From: Pseudomonas sp. GM74 | GTDB lineage: Bacteria > Pseudomonadota > Gammaproteobacteria > Pseudomonadales > Pseudomonadaceae | Length of the DNA: 64,000 nt | Direction of reading: 5' to 3' | NCBI RefSeq assembly: GCF_000282455.1 | Contig: NZ_AKJG01000047.1 | Span: 62,001-126,000, forward strand | In this document: positions 8,062 through 17,848 of the stretch, one piece after another | Position numbering within the stretch: position 1 is the first letter of the stretch | Layout: every line of letters starts with the position of its first letter | Made by a program: the position numbers and the translations under genes | The notes under the pieces: model-generated | The model's input: only the letters and a program-made list of their open reading frames with translations | What the model was told of the DNA's origin: nothing | Databases searched by the model: none

Positions 8062-8146
8062 AGGCACCCTCGGTCTCGTTCCTTTACAGCCTCCTTTCCG
8101 ACAATGACTCCACACGCGGCAATACGCCGTAACACGGAGAACTTCC

Positions 8147-8236
8147 ATGAGCGTTCTGGACGGGGTGTCGCTGCTGCTGGCAGTGGGGCTGTTCATTTAT
8201 CTGTTGGTTGCGCTGCTGCGCGCGGACCGGAACTAG
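8147..8236 (+). CDS. kdpF: KdpF, small membrane subunit of the K+-transporting ATPase
   Basis: A 29-residue hydrophobic peptide beginning MSVLDGVSLLLAVGLFIYLL and ending RADRN, read by eye because it is so short. It forms one membrane helix and stabilises the KdpFABC complex. ACGGAGA lies just upstream and the stop is 8 bp before kdpA, the standard kdpFABC order. Confidence 0.93.
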   Translation: MSVLDGVSLLLAVGLFIYLLVALLRADRN

Positions 8237-8244
8237 GAGCGGCT

Positions 8245-9939
8245 ATGCACAGTTATGACTATTGGCTGATCCTCGGGTTTTTCGCCCTGGTATTGGTCCC
8301 GGCGCCGTTTCTCGGGCGCTTCTACTACAAGGTGATGGAAGGGCAGCGCACCTGGCTGACGCCGGTTCTCGGTCCGGTCGAACGCGGTTGTTATCGTCTG
8401 GCCGGCGTCGATCCGCAGGCTGAACAGAGCTGGCAGAAGTACACACTGGCCTTGCTCGCCTTCAACCTCGCGGGTTTCCTGCTGCTGTTCACGATCCTGC
8501 TGTTCCAGGACCACCTGCCGCTCAATCCACAGAACCTGCCGGGTCAGGAGTGGACGCTGGCGTTCAACACCGCTGTCAGCTTCATGACCAACACCAACTG
8601 GCAGGCCTATAGCGGCGAAGCGTCCCTGAGTTACCTGAGCCAGATGGTCGGCCTCACCGTGCAAAACTTCGTCAGCGCCGCCACCGGCCTGGCGGTACTG
8701 GTCGCGCTGTGTCGCGGTATCGGTCGCAAATCCACCCGGACCCTGGGCAACTTCTGGGTCGACATGACCCGTGCCACCCTCTACGGCTTGCTGCCGCTGT
8801 GCCTGCTGCTGGCGCTGTATCTGGTCTGGCAGGGCGTGCCGCAAACTTTCGCGCAGTACGTGAATGCGGTGACGATGCAGGGTGTAGACCAAGTGATTCC
8901 GCTGGGACCTGCTGCCAGTCAGATTGCGATCAAGCAATTGGGCACCAACGGTGGCGGTTTCTTCGGCGTCAACTCGGCGCATCCGTTCGAGAACCCGACG
9001 GCCTGGAGCAACCTGTTCGAAATGGCCTCGATCATTCTGATCCCCGTCGCGCTGGTGTTCACCTTCGGCCATTACGTGAAGGACTTGCGGCAGAGCCGCG
9101 CGATCATCGCCTGCATGCTGGCGTTGTTCCTGATCGGCGGCGCGACTTCGCTGTGGGCCGAATACCAGCCGAACCCGGCCCTGAACAATGTCTCCGTCGA
9201 ACAGACCGCGCCGCTGGAAGGCAAGGAAGCGCGCTTCGGCACTACCGCCACTGTGTTGTGGTCGGTGACCACCACGGCCGCGTCCAACGGTTCGGTGAAC
9301 GGCATGCACGACAGCCTCAACCCGCTGAGCGGCATGGTGGCGCTGGTCAACATGATGGTGGGCGAAGTGATCTTCGGCGGCGTCGGCGCCGGGCTCTACG
9401 GCATGTTGCTCAACGTGCTGATCGCGGTGTTCCTCGCCGGCCTGATGATCGGCCGTACCCCGGAATACCTCGGCAAGAAACTGCAAGCCAAAGAAGTGCA
9501 ATTGCTGGTGGTGACCCTCATGGTCATGCCGATTGGCGTGTTGGTGCTTGGTGCGATCGCCGCCAGCCTGCCAGGCCCGGTGGCTGCGGTGAGCAACCCT
9601 GGATCTCACGGATTCAGTCAGTTGCTCTACGCCTATACCTCGGCCAGTGCCAACAACGGTTCGGCGTTCGGTGGCTTCGGTGCCAACACGCCGTTTCACA
9701 ACCTGATGCTGGGCCTGGGCATGTTGATTGGTCGCTTCGGCTACATCCTCCCGGTTCTGGCCCTGGCCGGCAGCCTGGCGATGAAGAAAACCGCACCGAT
9801 TGGCCAGAACAGCTTCCCGACCCACGGCCCGCTGTTCGTAACCCTGCTGACTGTGACCATTTTGCTGGTGGGTGGCCTGACATTCCTGCCGACCTTGGCG
9901 CTGGGCCCGATTGCTGAACATCTGAGTATGGGCTTCTGA
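8245..9939 (+). CDS. kdpA: KdpA, K+-binding channel-like subunit of the K+-transporting ATPase
   Basis: A 564-residue integral membrane protein, close to the family's usual 557-565. The four selectivity-filter loops are recognisable, for example [29 protein letters not shown] and [12 protein letters not shown]. It selects and passes K+ in the high-affinity Kdp pump. I used the ATG at 8245, eight bases after kdpF and preceded by AGGAG that overlaps the kdpF stop; the frame is open further upstream but that would swallow kdpF. Confidence 0.97.
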   Translation: MHSYDYWLILGFFALVLVPAPFLGRFYYKVMEGQRTWLTPVLGPVERGCYRLAGVDPQAEQSWQKYTLALLAFNLAGFLLLFTILLFQDHLPLNPQNLPGQEWTLAFNTAVSFMTNTNWQAYSGEASLSYLSQMVGLTVQNFVSAATGLAVLVALCRGIGRKSTRTLGNFWVDMTRATLYGLLPLCLLLALYLVWQGVPQTFAQYVNAVTMQGVDQVIPLGPAASQIAIKQLGTNGGGFFGVNSAHPFENPTAWSNLFEMASIILIPVALVFTFGHYVKDLRQSRAIIACMLALFLIGGATSLWAEYQPNPALNNVSVEQTAPLEGKEARFGTTATVLWSVTTTAASNGSVNGMHDSLNPLSGMVALVNMMVGEVIFGGVGAGLYGMLLNVLIAVFLAGLMIGRTPEYLGKKLQAKEVQLLVVTLMVMPIGVLVLGAIAASLPGPVAAVSNPGSHGFSQLLYAYTSASANNGSAFGGFGANTPFHNLMLGLGMLIGRFGYILPVLALAGSLAMKKTAPIGQNSFPTHGPLFVTLLTVTILLVGGLTFLPTLALGPIAEHLSMGF

Positions 9940-9949
9940 GGACTATTTG

Positions 9950-12007
9950 ATGAATATGCCCGTAATTAAACCGGCCACCGTAAAGGCACCGGAACAACCG
10001 AAAACCGCGATCTCGGCCCTGTGGCGTCCGGCGCTGGTGCAAGCCTTCGTCAAGCTCGATCCACGGCAATTGCAACGTGCGCCGGTGATGCTGGTCGTTG
10101 AACTCACCGCGATCCTGACCACCGTGCTGTGCTTTATTCCTGACACGGCGGTGCCGACTTTCGTCGCCGCGCAAATCGCTGTGTGGCTATGGTTCACCGT
10201 ACTGTTCGCCAACTTCGCCGAGGCCCTGGCCGAAGGTCGCGGCAAGGCTCGCGCCGACAGCCTCAAGGCCGGCAGCGAAGGCCTCAGCGCCCGGCGCAAG
10301 ACCGGCAACGGCAGCTTTCAGGTGGTGCCCGCCGCCAACCTGCGTAAAGGCGATGTGGTGCGCGTCGAAGCGGGGGAGATGATCCCCGGTGACGGCGAGG
10401 TGATCGAAGGCATCGCGGCGGTCAATGAAGCGGCGATTACCGGTGAATCGGCGCCGGTGATCCGTGAGTCCGGTGGCGACCGCTCGGCCGTCACCGGCAA
10501 CACACGGTTGGTATCGGACTGGCTGCTGGTGAAGATCACCGCCAACCCCGGTGAGTCGACCCTGGACCGCATGATCGCCCTGGTCGAAGGCGCCAAACGC
10601 CAGAAAACCCCGAACGAAGTGGCGCTCGATATCCTGCTGATCGGCCTGACCCTGATCTTCCTGCTGGTGGTCGTTACCCTGCAACCGTTCGCCCACTTCG
10701 CCAATGGCAGCCTACCGCTGGTGTTCCTGGTGGCGTTGTTGGTCACGTTGATTCCGACCACCATCGGCGGCTTGTTGTCTGCCATCGGTATCGCCGGGAT
10801 GGATCGCCTGGTGCGCCTGAACGTGATCGCCAAGTCCGGTCGTGCGGTGGAAGCGGCGGGGGACGTGCACGTGCTGCTGCTGGACAAGACCGGCACCATC
10901 ACCTTCGGTAACCGTCGTTGCTCGGCGGTATATGCCGCTCCTGGCGTCACTGCCAAGGAACTGGCTGAAGGCGCATTGTTTGCCTCGCTGGCCGATGACA
11001 CTGCTGAAGGCAAGTCCATCGTCGAGTACTTGCGTGGCCTTCACCCTCAGGCGGAGCCATCCGCCGAGCTGTTGACCGCTGTGCCGTTCAGTGCTGAAAC
11101 CCGCTTGTCCGGTGTCGACTATCAAGGGCGCGTGTACCGCAAGGGCGCGGTGGATTCGTTGTTGGCGTTCGTGGGCCTCAAGCGCGCTGATCTGGCTGCA
11201 CCGTTGTCCCGTGAAATCGACAAGATCGCCCAAAGCGGCGGCACCCCGTTGCTGGTGTGTGCCGACGGCAAGTTGCTCGGGGCGATCCACCTCAAGGACG
11301 TGGTCAAACCCGGTATCCGCGAGCGTTTCGCCGAGTTGCGCAAGCTGGGAATCCGCACCGTCATGGTCACCGGCGACAATCCGTTGACCGCCGCTGCCAT
11401 CGCAGCCGAGGCGGGTGTGGACGATGTGTTGGCGGAAGCCACTCCGGAGAAAAAACTGGCGCGCATTCGTCACGAGCAAAACGACGGTCGTCTGGTCGCC
11501 ATGTGCGGCGACGGAGCCAACGACGCCCCGGCCCTGGCCCAGGCGGACGTCGGCATGGCGATGAACGACGGCACGCAAGCGGCCCGTGAAGCGGCCAACA
11601 TGGTCGACCTCGACAGCGACCCGACCAAGCTGCTGGACGTGGTGCAGATCGGCAAGGAATTGCTGGTCACCCGTGGGGCGCTGACGACCTTTTCCATCGC
11701 CAATGACGTGGCCAAGTACTTTGCGATCCTTCCGGCACTGTTCGCCGCGATCTACCCGCAACTGGGCGTGCTCAACGTGATGCAACTGAGCAGTCCGCAG
11801 AGCGCGATTCTGTCGGCGATCGTTTTCAACGCGTTGATCATAGTGGTGCTGATTCCCCTGGCATTGCGCGGTGTGCGCGTGCAGGCGGCGAGTGCGGCGG
11901 CGTTGCTGCGGCGCAACCTGCTGATCTATGGCCTGGGCGGGATCCTGGTGCCGTTCGTGGGCATCAAGGCGATCGACATGCTGTTGACGGCGTTTCATCT
12001 GGTTTGA
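9950..12007 (+). CDS. kdpB: KdpB, P-type ATPase catalytic subunit
   Basis: A 685-residue P-type ATPase. Visible are TGES (actuator domain), the phosphorylation motif [10 protein letters not shown] with Asp312 as the acceptor, and the hinge motif [17 protein letters not shown]. It hydrolyses ATP to drive K+ uptake through KdpA. The ATG at 9950 is preferred over a TTG three bases earlier. It follows kdpA by 10 bp; a small hairpin (CACAGG/CCTGTG, 12019-12035) separates it from kdpC. Confidence 0.97.
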   Translation: MNMPVIKPATVKAPEQPKTAISALWRPALVQAFVKLDPRQLQRAPVMLVVELTAILTTVLCFIPDTAVPTFVAAQIAVWLWFTVLFANFAEALAEGRGKARADSLKAGSEGLSARRKTGNGSFQVVPAANLRKGDVVRVEAGEMIPGDGEVIEGIAAVNEAAITGESAPVIRESGGDRSAVTGNTRLVSDWLLVKITANPGESTLDRMIALVEGAKRQKTPNEVALDILLIGLTLIFLLVVVTLQPFAHFANGSLPLVFLVALLVTLIPTTIGGLLSAIGIAGMDRLVRLNVIAKSGRAVEAAGDVHVLLLDKTGTITFGNRRCSAVYAAPGVTAKELAEGALFASLADDTAEGKSIVEYLRGLHPQAEPSAELLTAVPFSAETRLSGVDYQGRVYRKGAVDSLLAFVGLKRADLAAPLSREIDKIAQSGGTPLLVCADGKLLGAIHLKDVVKPGIRERFAELRKLGIRTVMVTGDNPLTAAAIAAEAGVDDVLAEATPEKKLARIRHEQNDGRLVAMCGDGANDAPALAQADVGMAMNDGTQAAREAANMVDLDSDPTKLLDVVQIGKELLVTRGALTTFSIANDVAKYFAILPALFAAIYPQLGVLNVMQLSSPQSAILSAIVFNALIIVVLIPLALRGVRVQAASAAALLRRNLLIYGLGGILVPFVGIKAIDMLLTAFHLV

Positions 12008-12052
12008 CCTGACACCCCCACAGGTTTTTCCTGTGAATTCGAGGATTTTGAT

Positions 12053-12598
12053 ATGTCCACATTGATACGCCCGGCCCTGAGCCTGCTGGTCCTGATGACG
12101 CTGATCACCGGGGTCGCTTATCCACTGGTGGTCACCGGCGTGGCCCAGGTCGCGTTCCCGGATCAGGCCAACGGCAGCCTGGTGCGGGATGCCGAGGGCA
12201 AGGTTCGCGGCTCCTCGCTGATCGCCCAGAATTTCGTCGGCGACGCCTGGTTCCACCCGCGTCCTTCGGCCGGTGCCTTTGCCACCGTGTCGAGCAGTGC
12301 CAGCAACCTGTCGCCGAGCAACCCGGCGCTGGCGACGCGGGTACTCGAAGATGCCGGCAAGCTGCTGGTGCCCGGCCAGGGACCGGTGCCCCTGGCGCTG
12401 GTCACTACGTCCGGCAGTGGTCTCGATCCGCACTTGCCACCGGCGGCGATTGCCTATCAACTGGCGCGTGTCGCGACGGCGCGCAACCTGCCGGTAGCGA
12501 CGCTGCAACAACTGCTGGACGCCCACATCGAACAGCCACTGATAGGCCCGCCGGTGGTGAATGTGCTTGAGTTGAATCGGGCGCTGGAAAAGCTTTAG
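12053..12598 (+). CDS. kdpC: KdpC, K+-transporting ATPase C chain
   Basis: A 181-residue protein with one N-terminal membrane helix and a periplasmic domain containing the family signatures [13 protein letters not shown] and [14 protein letters not shown]. KdpC is the accessory subunit that raises the pump's affinity for ATP or K+ and holds the complex together. GAGGA precedes the ATG. It is followed by a REP-containing gap and then the kdpDE sensor genes. Confidence 0.96.
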   Translation: MSTLIRPALSLLVLMTLITGVAYPLVVTGVAQVAFPDQANGSLVRDAEGKVRGSSLIAQNFVGDAWFHPRPSAGAFATVSSSASNLSPSNPALATRVLEDAGKLLVPGQGPVPLALVTTSGSGLDPHLPPAAIAYQLARVATARNLPVATLQQLLDAHIEQPLIGPPVVNVLELNRALEKL

Positions 12599-12611
12599 GT
12601 CCGTGGTGCTG

Positions 12612-12667
12612 CGCCCGCTCCCACAATTGGAGTGCGTACTCCTGTGGGAGCGGGCTTGCTCGCGAAG
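12612..12667. repeat. REP pair (left half truncated) between kdpC and kdpD
   Basis: The right arm is a full REP core (12643-12667); the left arm keeps only CGCCCGCTCCCACA. A REP here might affect mRNA between the structural genes and the kdpDE genes, but that is inference. Confidence 0.85.
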
Positions 12668-12716
12668 ACGGTTTGACAATCACTACATCAACATCTGAAA
12701 GACGAGAACTCCAAGC

Positions 12717-15368
12717 ATGAGCAACTCCGGCCGCGCCGACGCGCTGTTAGCAGACCTGCCCCGCGATGGCCGTGGCCGGCTCAAGGTATTTCTCGGTGCC
12801 GCGCCAGGTGTCGGCAAGACCTACGCCATGCTGCAAGCGGCCCACACCCAGTTGCGCCAAGGGGTGAAAGTCATTGCCGGCGTCGTCGAAACCCATGGCC
12901 GGGCGGAAACCGAAGCACTGCTCGGCGGCTTGTCGCAGCAGCCGTTGGTACGTTCCGAGTACCGTGGCGTGTTGCTTGAAGAAATGGACCTCGACGGTCT
13001 GCTCCTCGCCAAGCCGAAGCTGGTGCTGGTCGACGAACTGGCGCACACCAACGCACCCGGCAGTCGTCACGAAAAACGCTGGCAGGACATTCAGGAACTG
13101 CTCGCCGCCGGCATCGATGTGTACACCACGGTCAACGTTCAGCACCTGGAAAGCCTCAACGACCAGGTGCGCGGCATCACCGGCGTGCAGGTCCGCGAAA
13201 CCCTGCCGGACTGGGTATTGCAGGAAGCCTATGAATTGCTGCTGATCGACTTGCCTCCACGGGAGCTGCTCGAGCGTCTGCGCGATGGCAAGGTCTATGT
13301 ACCGGAGCAGGCGCGGGCGGCCATCGACGCGTTCTTTTCCCAGACCAACCTGACAGCCCTGCGCGAACTGGCGATGCAAACCGCGGCGGCGCAGGTCGAT
13401 AACGATCTGGCCCAAGGGTATCGTCAGTTGGGGCAAGCGGCGCCGGCCGTGCGCGGGCGTTTGCTGGTGGGGGTCGACGGCGATGCCCAGGCCGAGCGCC
13501 TGGTGCGTCATGCCAGTCGTGTGGCCCAGCGGCGGCACCTGCCCTGGAGCCTGGTGCACGTGGACAACGGCAGCGTGCGTGACGAGCAGTCACGCCTGCG
13601 TCTGCAGAGTGCCCAGCAACTGGCCGAGCGCCTGGGCGGCGAGGTGGTGTTGCTGCGCGCCGGTGAAGTGGCGAAAACCCTGATCCAGCATGCAGCTGAA
13701 CGCCGCGCCAGCCTGGTGCTGGTCGGCCAGTCCCGGCCGCGGTTGCGCCGGCGTCTGTTCGGTGGTGGGTTGGCGGCGCGACTGCTGCGCAATGCGCGCG
13801 GGCTGGAGATCAATGTTCTCGACAGCGATCACCAACAGCTGCAACCCCATCAGCGGTCGATGCATTCACTGGTCTGGTTCGACTACGCATTGGCCGTGGT
13901 CGCGACGGTACTGGCCAGCGCCCTGGCCTGGGCTGTGGCGAGCGTGCTGCCATTGCCGAATATCTCTCTGGTGTTCCTTGCGGCGGTGTTGCTGGTGGCG
14001 GTGCGCAGCAGCCTCGGTCCGGCGTTGGCCTGTGCGGCGCTGTCGTTCCTGACCTATGACTTCCTGTTCATTCCACCGACTTTTTCTTTCAGCATACAGC
14101 GCGAAGAAGACGTGCTGACCTTGCTGTTTTTCCTGTTGATGGCGGCCCTCACCGGCAACCTCGCGGCGCGCCAGCGCAGGCAATTGCAGGCGCTGCGCGA
14201 TACCCAGGAAGAGACCACTGAATTGCTCGACCTGTCACGCAAACTGACTGCCGCCACCGACCGCCAGGCCGTGGTCAGTGCGGCCGCCCAGCACCTCAAC
14301 GGTTGGAGCGATGTGCAACTGTGCCTGCTCAATCGCGATGGGCAGAGTGGCTGGAAAGTCGAAACCGGTGGCCCGCTGGAGTTCAGCGAAGCCGAGCGCG
14401 CCGCCGCCGACTGGGCCTGGCAGCACGATCAACCCGCGGGTGCGGGCACCGGTACATTACCGTTCGGCCGCTGGTGGTGGTGGCCATTGTCGGTGGAAGA
14501 CGGCCCGCTGGCGTTGCTTGGCGTGTGCGCCAGGGAAGGCCAGACCCTGAGCGGCCAGCGCCGACGCTTGTTGACCGCGCTGAGCCAGCCGCTGGCCCAG
14601 GCGCTGGCCCGGGCGCAACTGGCCGATGATCTGGAAGCGGCGCGGCTGCACGGCGAAACCGAGCAACTGCGCAGCGCCTTGCTGGCTTCGGTGTCCCACG
14701 ATTTGCGCACTCCGTTGACGTCCATGCGCGGCAGTATCGATAGCCTGCTGGCCCTGGGTGAAGCGATCCCGCTGGAGGACCGGCGTGAGTTGCTTGAGGG
14801 CACCCGCGATGAAGCCGAGCGCCTGGACCGCTACATTCAAAACCTGCTCGACATGACCCGCCTCGGCCACGGAGCCCTGAAGCTGGCGCGGGACTGGGTG
14901 TCACCGGCGGATATCGTCGGCAGCGCGCTCAATCGCCTGCGGGCAGTTCTTGCGCCGTTGCAGGTCACTACCGAGGTGCCGGCCGAGTTACCGCTGCTGT
15001 ATGTGCATGCCGCGCTGATCGAACAGGCCCTGATTAACGTGATGGAAAACGCCGCGCGGTTTTCGCCACCCCACGGGCGCTTGCAACTGCGCGCCGGGGC
15101 CGATGACAGTGAGCTGTTTTTCTCGGTCTGCGATGAGGGCCCGGGGATACCGGAAGAGGAACGGGCGAAGATTTTCGACATGTTCTACACCGCGGCCCGG
15201 GGGGATCGTGGCGGGCAGGGTACCGGGCTGGGGCTGGCGATTTGTCAGGGCATGGTCGGTGCCCATGGCGGGCGCATCAGCGTCGCCGACGGCATCGAGG
15301 GGCGCGGCACCTGCATCACGTTGCACTTGCCGCTACAGGCTCAGCCGGGATACGAAAGTGAAGCCTGA
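12717..15368 (+). CDS. kdpD: KdpD, K+/turgor sensor histidine kinase
   Basis: An 883-residue protein. Order of parts: N-terminal KdpD domain with Walker A GAAPGVGKT (about 27-35), a universal-stress-protein-like domain (about 245-370), four membrane helices (about 390-490), a GAF-like region, and the kinase core with phosphoacceptor His661 in SHDLRTPLTSMRG, then N, G1 (DEGPGIP) and G2 (GTGLGLAI) boxes. It phosphorylates KdpE under K+ limitation and dephosphorylates it otherwise. The length agrees with E. coli KdpD (894 aa). Confidence 0.96.
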   Translation: MSNSGRADALLADLPRDGRGRLKVFLGAAPGVGKTYAMLQAAHTQLRQGVKVIAGVVETHGRAETEALLGGLSQQPLVRSEYRGVLLEEMDLDGLLLAKPKLVLVDELAHTNAPGSRHEKRWQDIQELLAAGIDVYTTVNVQHLESLNDQVRGITGVQVRETLPDWVLQEAYELLLIDLPPRELLERLRDGKVYVPEQARAAIDAFFSQTNLTALRELAMQTAAAQVDNDLAQGYRQLGQAAPAVRGRLLVGVDGDAQAERLVRHASRVAQRRHLPWSLVHVDNGSVRDEQSRLRLQSAQQLAERLGGEVVLLRAGEVAKTLIQHAAERRASLVLVGQSRPRLRRRLFGGGLAARLLRNARGLEINVLDSDHQQLQPHQRSMHSLVWFDYALAVVATVLASALAWAVASVLPLPNISLVFLAAVLLVAVRSSLGPALACAALSFLTYDFLFIPPTFSFSIQREEDVLTLLFFLLMAALTGNLAARQRRQLQALRDTQEETTELLDLSRKLTAATDRQAVVSAAAQHLNGWSDVQLCLLNRDGQSGWKVETGGPLEFSEAERAAADWAWQHDQPAGAGTGTLPFGRWWWWPLSVEDGPLALLGVCAREGQTLSGQRRRLLTALSQPLAQALARAQLADDLEAARLHGETEQLRSALLASVSHDLRTPLTSMRGSIDSLLALGEAIPLEDRRELLEGTRDEAERLDRYIQNLLDMTRLGHGALKLARDWVSPADIVGSALNRLRAVLAPLQVTTEVPAELPLLYVHAALIEQALINVMENAARFSPPHGRLQLRAGADDSELFFSVCDEGPGIPEEERAKIFDMFYTAARGDRGGQGTGLGLAICQGMVGAHGGRISVADGIEGRGTCITLHLPLQAQPGYESEA

Positions 15369-15416
15369 CCGCGCTTGCGCTACTCTCTTGCAACTTCTTT
15401 GTTTTGATGTGAATTC

Positions 15417-16106
15417 ATGAGCCAGACCGCGACCATTTTGGTCATTGACGACGAACCGCAGATCCGCAAGTTCCTGCGCATCAGCCTCGCTTCCCAGGGC
15501 TACAAAGTGCTGGAGGCGGGTACCGGCAGTGAAGGATTGGCGCAAGCGGCGTTGAACAAACCGGACTTGCTGGTGCTCGATCTTGGCTTGCCGGACATGG
15601 ACGGCCAACAGGTATTGCGCGACTTTCGCGAGTGGTCGACGGTGCCGGTGCTGGTGCTCTCCGTGCGCGCCGGTGAAGGGCAGAAAGTCGAGGCCCTGGA
15701 TGGCGGCGCCAATGACTACGTGACCAAGCCATTCGGCATTCAGGAGTTCCTGGCGCGGATCCGGGCGTTATTACGCCAGGCGCCCGCAGGCGAGGTGCAA
15801 CAGGCGGCGCTGAGCTTCGGTCCGTTGACGGTCGACCTGGCGTATCGCCGGGTGTTGCTCGACGATGTCGAAGTCGCGCTGACCCGCAAGGAGTACGCCG
15901 TGCTGGCGCAACTGGCACGGCATCCCGGGCGGGTGATCACCCAGCAGCAATTGCTCAAGGACATCTGGGGACCGACCCACACCGAAGACACTCACTACCT
16001 GCGCATCGTGGTCGGGCACTTGCGCCAGAAACTGGCGGATGACCCGACCCGGCCAAGGTTTATCGTCACCGAGGCGGGGGTGGGGTATCGGTTGTTGAGT
16101 GAATAG
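15417..16106 (+). CDS. kdpE: KdpE, OmpR-family response regulator of the kdp operon
   Basis: A 229-residue regulator. The receiver domain has the acidic pair DDEPQ at residues 11-15, phosphoacceptor Asp55 in LVLDLGLPDMDG and the conserved Lys in VTKPF. The C-terminal half is a winged-helix OmpR/PhoB DNA-binding domain ending VTEAGVGYRL. It follows kdpD by 48 bp and probably acts at the box at 8039-8061. Confidence 0.96.
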   Translation: MSQTATILVIDDEPQIRKFLRISLASQGYKVLEAGTGSEGLAQAALNKPDLLVLDLGLPDMDGQQVLRDFREWSTVPVLVLSVRAGEGQKVEALDGGANDYVTKPFGIQEFLARIRALLRQAPAGEVQQAALSFGPLTVDLAYRRVLLDDVEVALTRKEYAVLAQLARHPGRVITQQQLLKDIWGPTHTEDTHYLRIVVGHLRQKLADDPTRPRFIVTEAGVGYRLLSE

Positions 16107-16137
16107 TTTTGAAATTTTGTGGTGACTGATCTGGCGC

Positions 16138-16160
16138 TTTCGCGGGCAAGTCGGATCGCG
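16138..16160 (-). repeat. Degenerate REP half
   Basis: TTTCGCGGGCAAGTCGGATC matches the variant REP seen at 50391-50430, but the outer part with the CTCCCACA end is missing. Confidence 0.45.
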
Positions 16161-16197
16161 AAGTGGCTCTGGTAGTCACCCGAGAACTTTCAGACTT

Positions 16198-17235
16198 TCA
16201 ATTCTGCTCATTCTCATACCGATCCAGCGTATCCCGCGCAATCTCCCGTCCCAGCGCGATCAGCTCCGGCGCCTTGTAGAACTCGAAAAACCGGCACACG
16301 CGCTTGGGCACGTTGATCAGGATGTCCGGCGGATACCCGGCAATTTTGTATTGCGCCAGCGACGTCTGCATCACCTCGAAACTCTGGTTGATCAAATCCA
16401 GCAAGGACGCTGGCCCGACGTTGTCGATGATGAACGAACCGGTGGCGGAGCGGGGCGCGCCACTGGCTTCCGGAGCGGCGGCGGGTTGCTGCGCTTCGGG
16501 CTCGGCGGATTCGATCCACGGATTGATGTCCGCCCCTTCGGCCCTCAGGGCTTCCTGCTCGAGGATCAACAATTGCTCGGCCTGTTTGCGGCGGAACGGC
16601 AGCTTCGAGCCCAGGGAATTGATCAGGCTGTCGAAGCGGATCTTGAAGGCGGCGGGACGCTGGATGACCGGCAATTGATAGTGGCGCTGGTTGGTGGAGT
16701 TGAGGTTGACCGCAATGATCAAGTCGCAATGACTCGACACCACCGGCACGATCGGCAGCGGGTTGAGAATGCCGCCATCGACCAGCATGCGGTTGCCCTG
16801 CATCACCGGAGTAAACAGGCTGGGAATCGCTGCCGAGGCGCGCATGGCCTGATGCAGGCAACCTTCCTGGAACCAGATTTCCTGCTGGTTGGTCAGGTCG
16901 GCGGCCACGGCGGTGTAGGGGATACGCAAATCTTCGATGTTGATCTCTCCGACGATCTTGCGGATCTGCCCGAAGACTTTTTCGCCACGAATCGCCCCCA
17001 GACGGAAACTGACGTCCACCAGGCGCAACACGTCGAGATAATCCAGGCTCTCGATCCAGTCGCGGTAATCATTGAGTTTGCCGGCGGCGTAGATCCCGCC
17101 CACCACCGCGCCCATGGAGCAACCGGCGACACAGGCAATGTCATAGCCGCGCCGTTCGATCTCTTCAATGACGCCGATATGCGCATAACCCCGGGCTCCA
17201 CCCGAGCCCAATACCAGTGCGACACGCTTTTTCAT
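16198..17235 (-). CDS. Patatin-like phospholipase family protein (RssA-like)
   Basis: A 345-residue protein with the patatin fold signatures: oxyanion GSGGARGYAHIG at the very N-terminus, the nucleophile elbow GCSMGA (GxSxG) and the catalytic dyad Asp in VDGGILNPLP. Such proteins are serine acyl hydrolases acting on phospholipids or other esters; this small bacterial branch (like E. coli RssA) has no well-defined substrate. I used the ATG at 17235 because the oxyanion motif begins about ten residues later. It converges on the kdpE end and appears monocistronic. Confidence 0.87.
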   Translation of the reverse strand: MKKRVALVLGSGGARGYAHIGVIEEIERRGYDIACVAGCSMGAVVGGIYAAGKLNDYRDWIESLDYLDVLRLVDVSFRLGAIRGEKVFGQIRKIVGEINIEDLRIPYTAVAADLTNQQEIWFQEGCLHQAMRASAAIPSLFTPVMQGNRMLVDGGILNPLPIVPVVSSHCDLIIAVNLNSTNQRHYQLPVIQRPAAFKIRFDSLINSLGSKLPFRRKQAEQLLILEQEALRAEGADINPWIESAEPEAQQPAAAPEASGAPRSATGSFIIDNVGPASLLDLINQSFEVMQTSLAQYKIAGYPPDILINVPKRVCRFFEFYKAPELIALGREIARDTLDRYENEQN

Positions 17236-17455
17236 GGATCGCCCTCGTTTGAATGGTTCAACAATGCACCCATCGAGGGTCATGCTTCAATCGCCATGGT
17301 CGTTCGAGGGGACAAGTGCGTCGTATTTTCGACACTCCATGGCGGCACATGGTTATTCTCGTCAGCGCTATAGTTGCATAGCGGACCAACGGCACTTTTC
17401 AGGTGCCACACCGTCTTACCTGCACGACTGTTGACCTATCTTTGAGGAATGAGTG

Positions 17456-17734
17456 ATGAAAGCCTGGATCTGCTTGCCATTGATTGCCCTGGCACTCGCC
17501 GGTTGTGCCGGCAAAACCGCATATCGCGACAGTTGCGGGAGTAACCTGGATGCCGCGTGGCATGAGCTGGACCTGGCCAAGGCTGAAGGTTTCGCCGGGA
17601 CCGTCAGCTACTCCAAGGCCTTGTCGCTGTTGACCGCAGCCAAGACCCAGCAGCAATTCGAGGGGTTCGAAGGCTGCACCAAAAAAGCCGAGAAGGCCCG
17701 TTTCTATATTCGTGAGTCGCGCGCGGGGCGTTGA
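17456..17734 (+). CDS. Small lipoprotein of unknown function
   Basis: A 92-residue protein with a lipoprotein signal peptide (LALAGC lipobox, Cys about residue 18). The mature part has two further Cys residues (in RDSCGSN and EGCTKKAEK) that might form a disulfide, and a helical, alanine-rich pattern. The ATG at 17456 is preferred to a GTG one codon earlier; TGAGGAAT lies upstream. I do not recognise the family beyond being common in Pseudomonas. Confidence 0.8.
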   Translation: MKAWICLPLIALALAGCAGKTAYRDSCGSNLDAAWHELDLAKAEGFAGTVSYSKALSLLTAAKTQQQFEGFEGCTKKAEKARFYIRESRAGR

Positions 17735-17782
17735 AAGCGAAAGGCGGCTACAAGCTCTAAGCTGAAAATTGCGAGACCCATC

Positions 17783-17824
17783 GAGCTTGCAGCCTGGAGC
17801 TTGCAACCTGGAGCTTGCAACCTG
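17783..17824. repeat. Three tandem copies of a 14-bp unit
   Basis: GAGCTTGCARCCTG occurs three times head to tail (17783, 17797, 17811), the last two identical. The array lies directly before the CHAD gene's ribosome-binding site. Confidence 0.9.
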
Positions 17825-17848
17825 GCGCTGTTTACGGAGTAAACCCCC

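Larger units (their letters stand above)
7741..8146. other. Divergent regulatory region between eat and kdpFABC
   Basis: A 406-bp gap holding the eat leader and sigma-54 promoter at its left end, one degenerate REP half (about 7913-7936, TCGCGAGCAAGCTCGCTCCT), and a KdpE-box-like sequence at 8039-8061. A GGAG ribosome-binding site for kdpF lies at about 8136. No further gene is supported. Confidence 0.7.

Noticed and set aside
8233..9921. 562-residue open frame on the minus strand across kdpA, and similar long minus frames across kdpB/kdpC (10712-12679).
   Set aside because: They are shadows of high-GC genes with Gln/His/Arg-rich, low-complexity translations and no domain; the plus-strand kdp genes are certain.
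12019..12035. Hairpin between kdpB and kdpC as a terminator.
   Set aside because: Six-base stem with T5 in the loop but no T tract after it; it lies inside an operon and is probably at most a weak structure.
17783..17824. Interpretation of the 14-bp repeats as a promoter array or CRISPR-like element.
   Set aside because: Units are directly abutting with no spacers, and only three copies exist.
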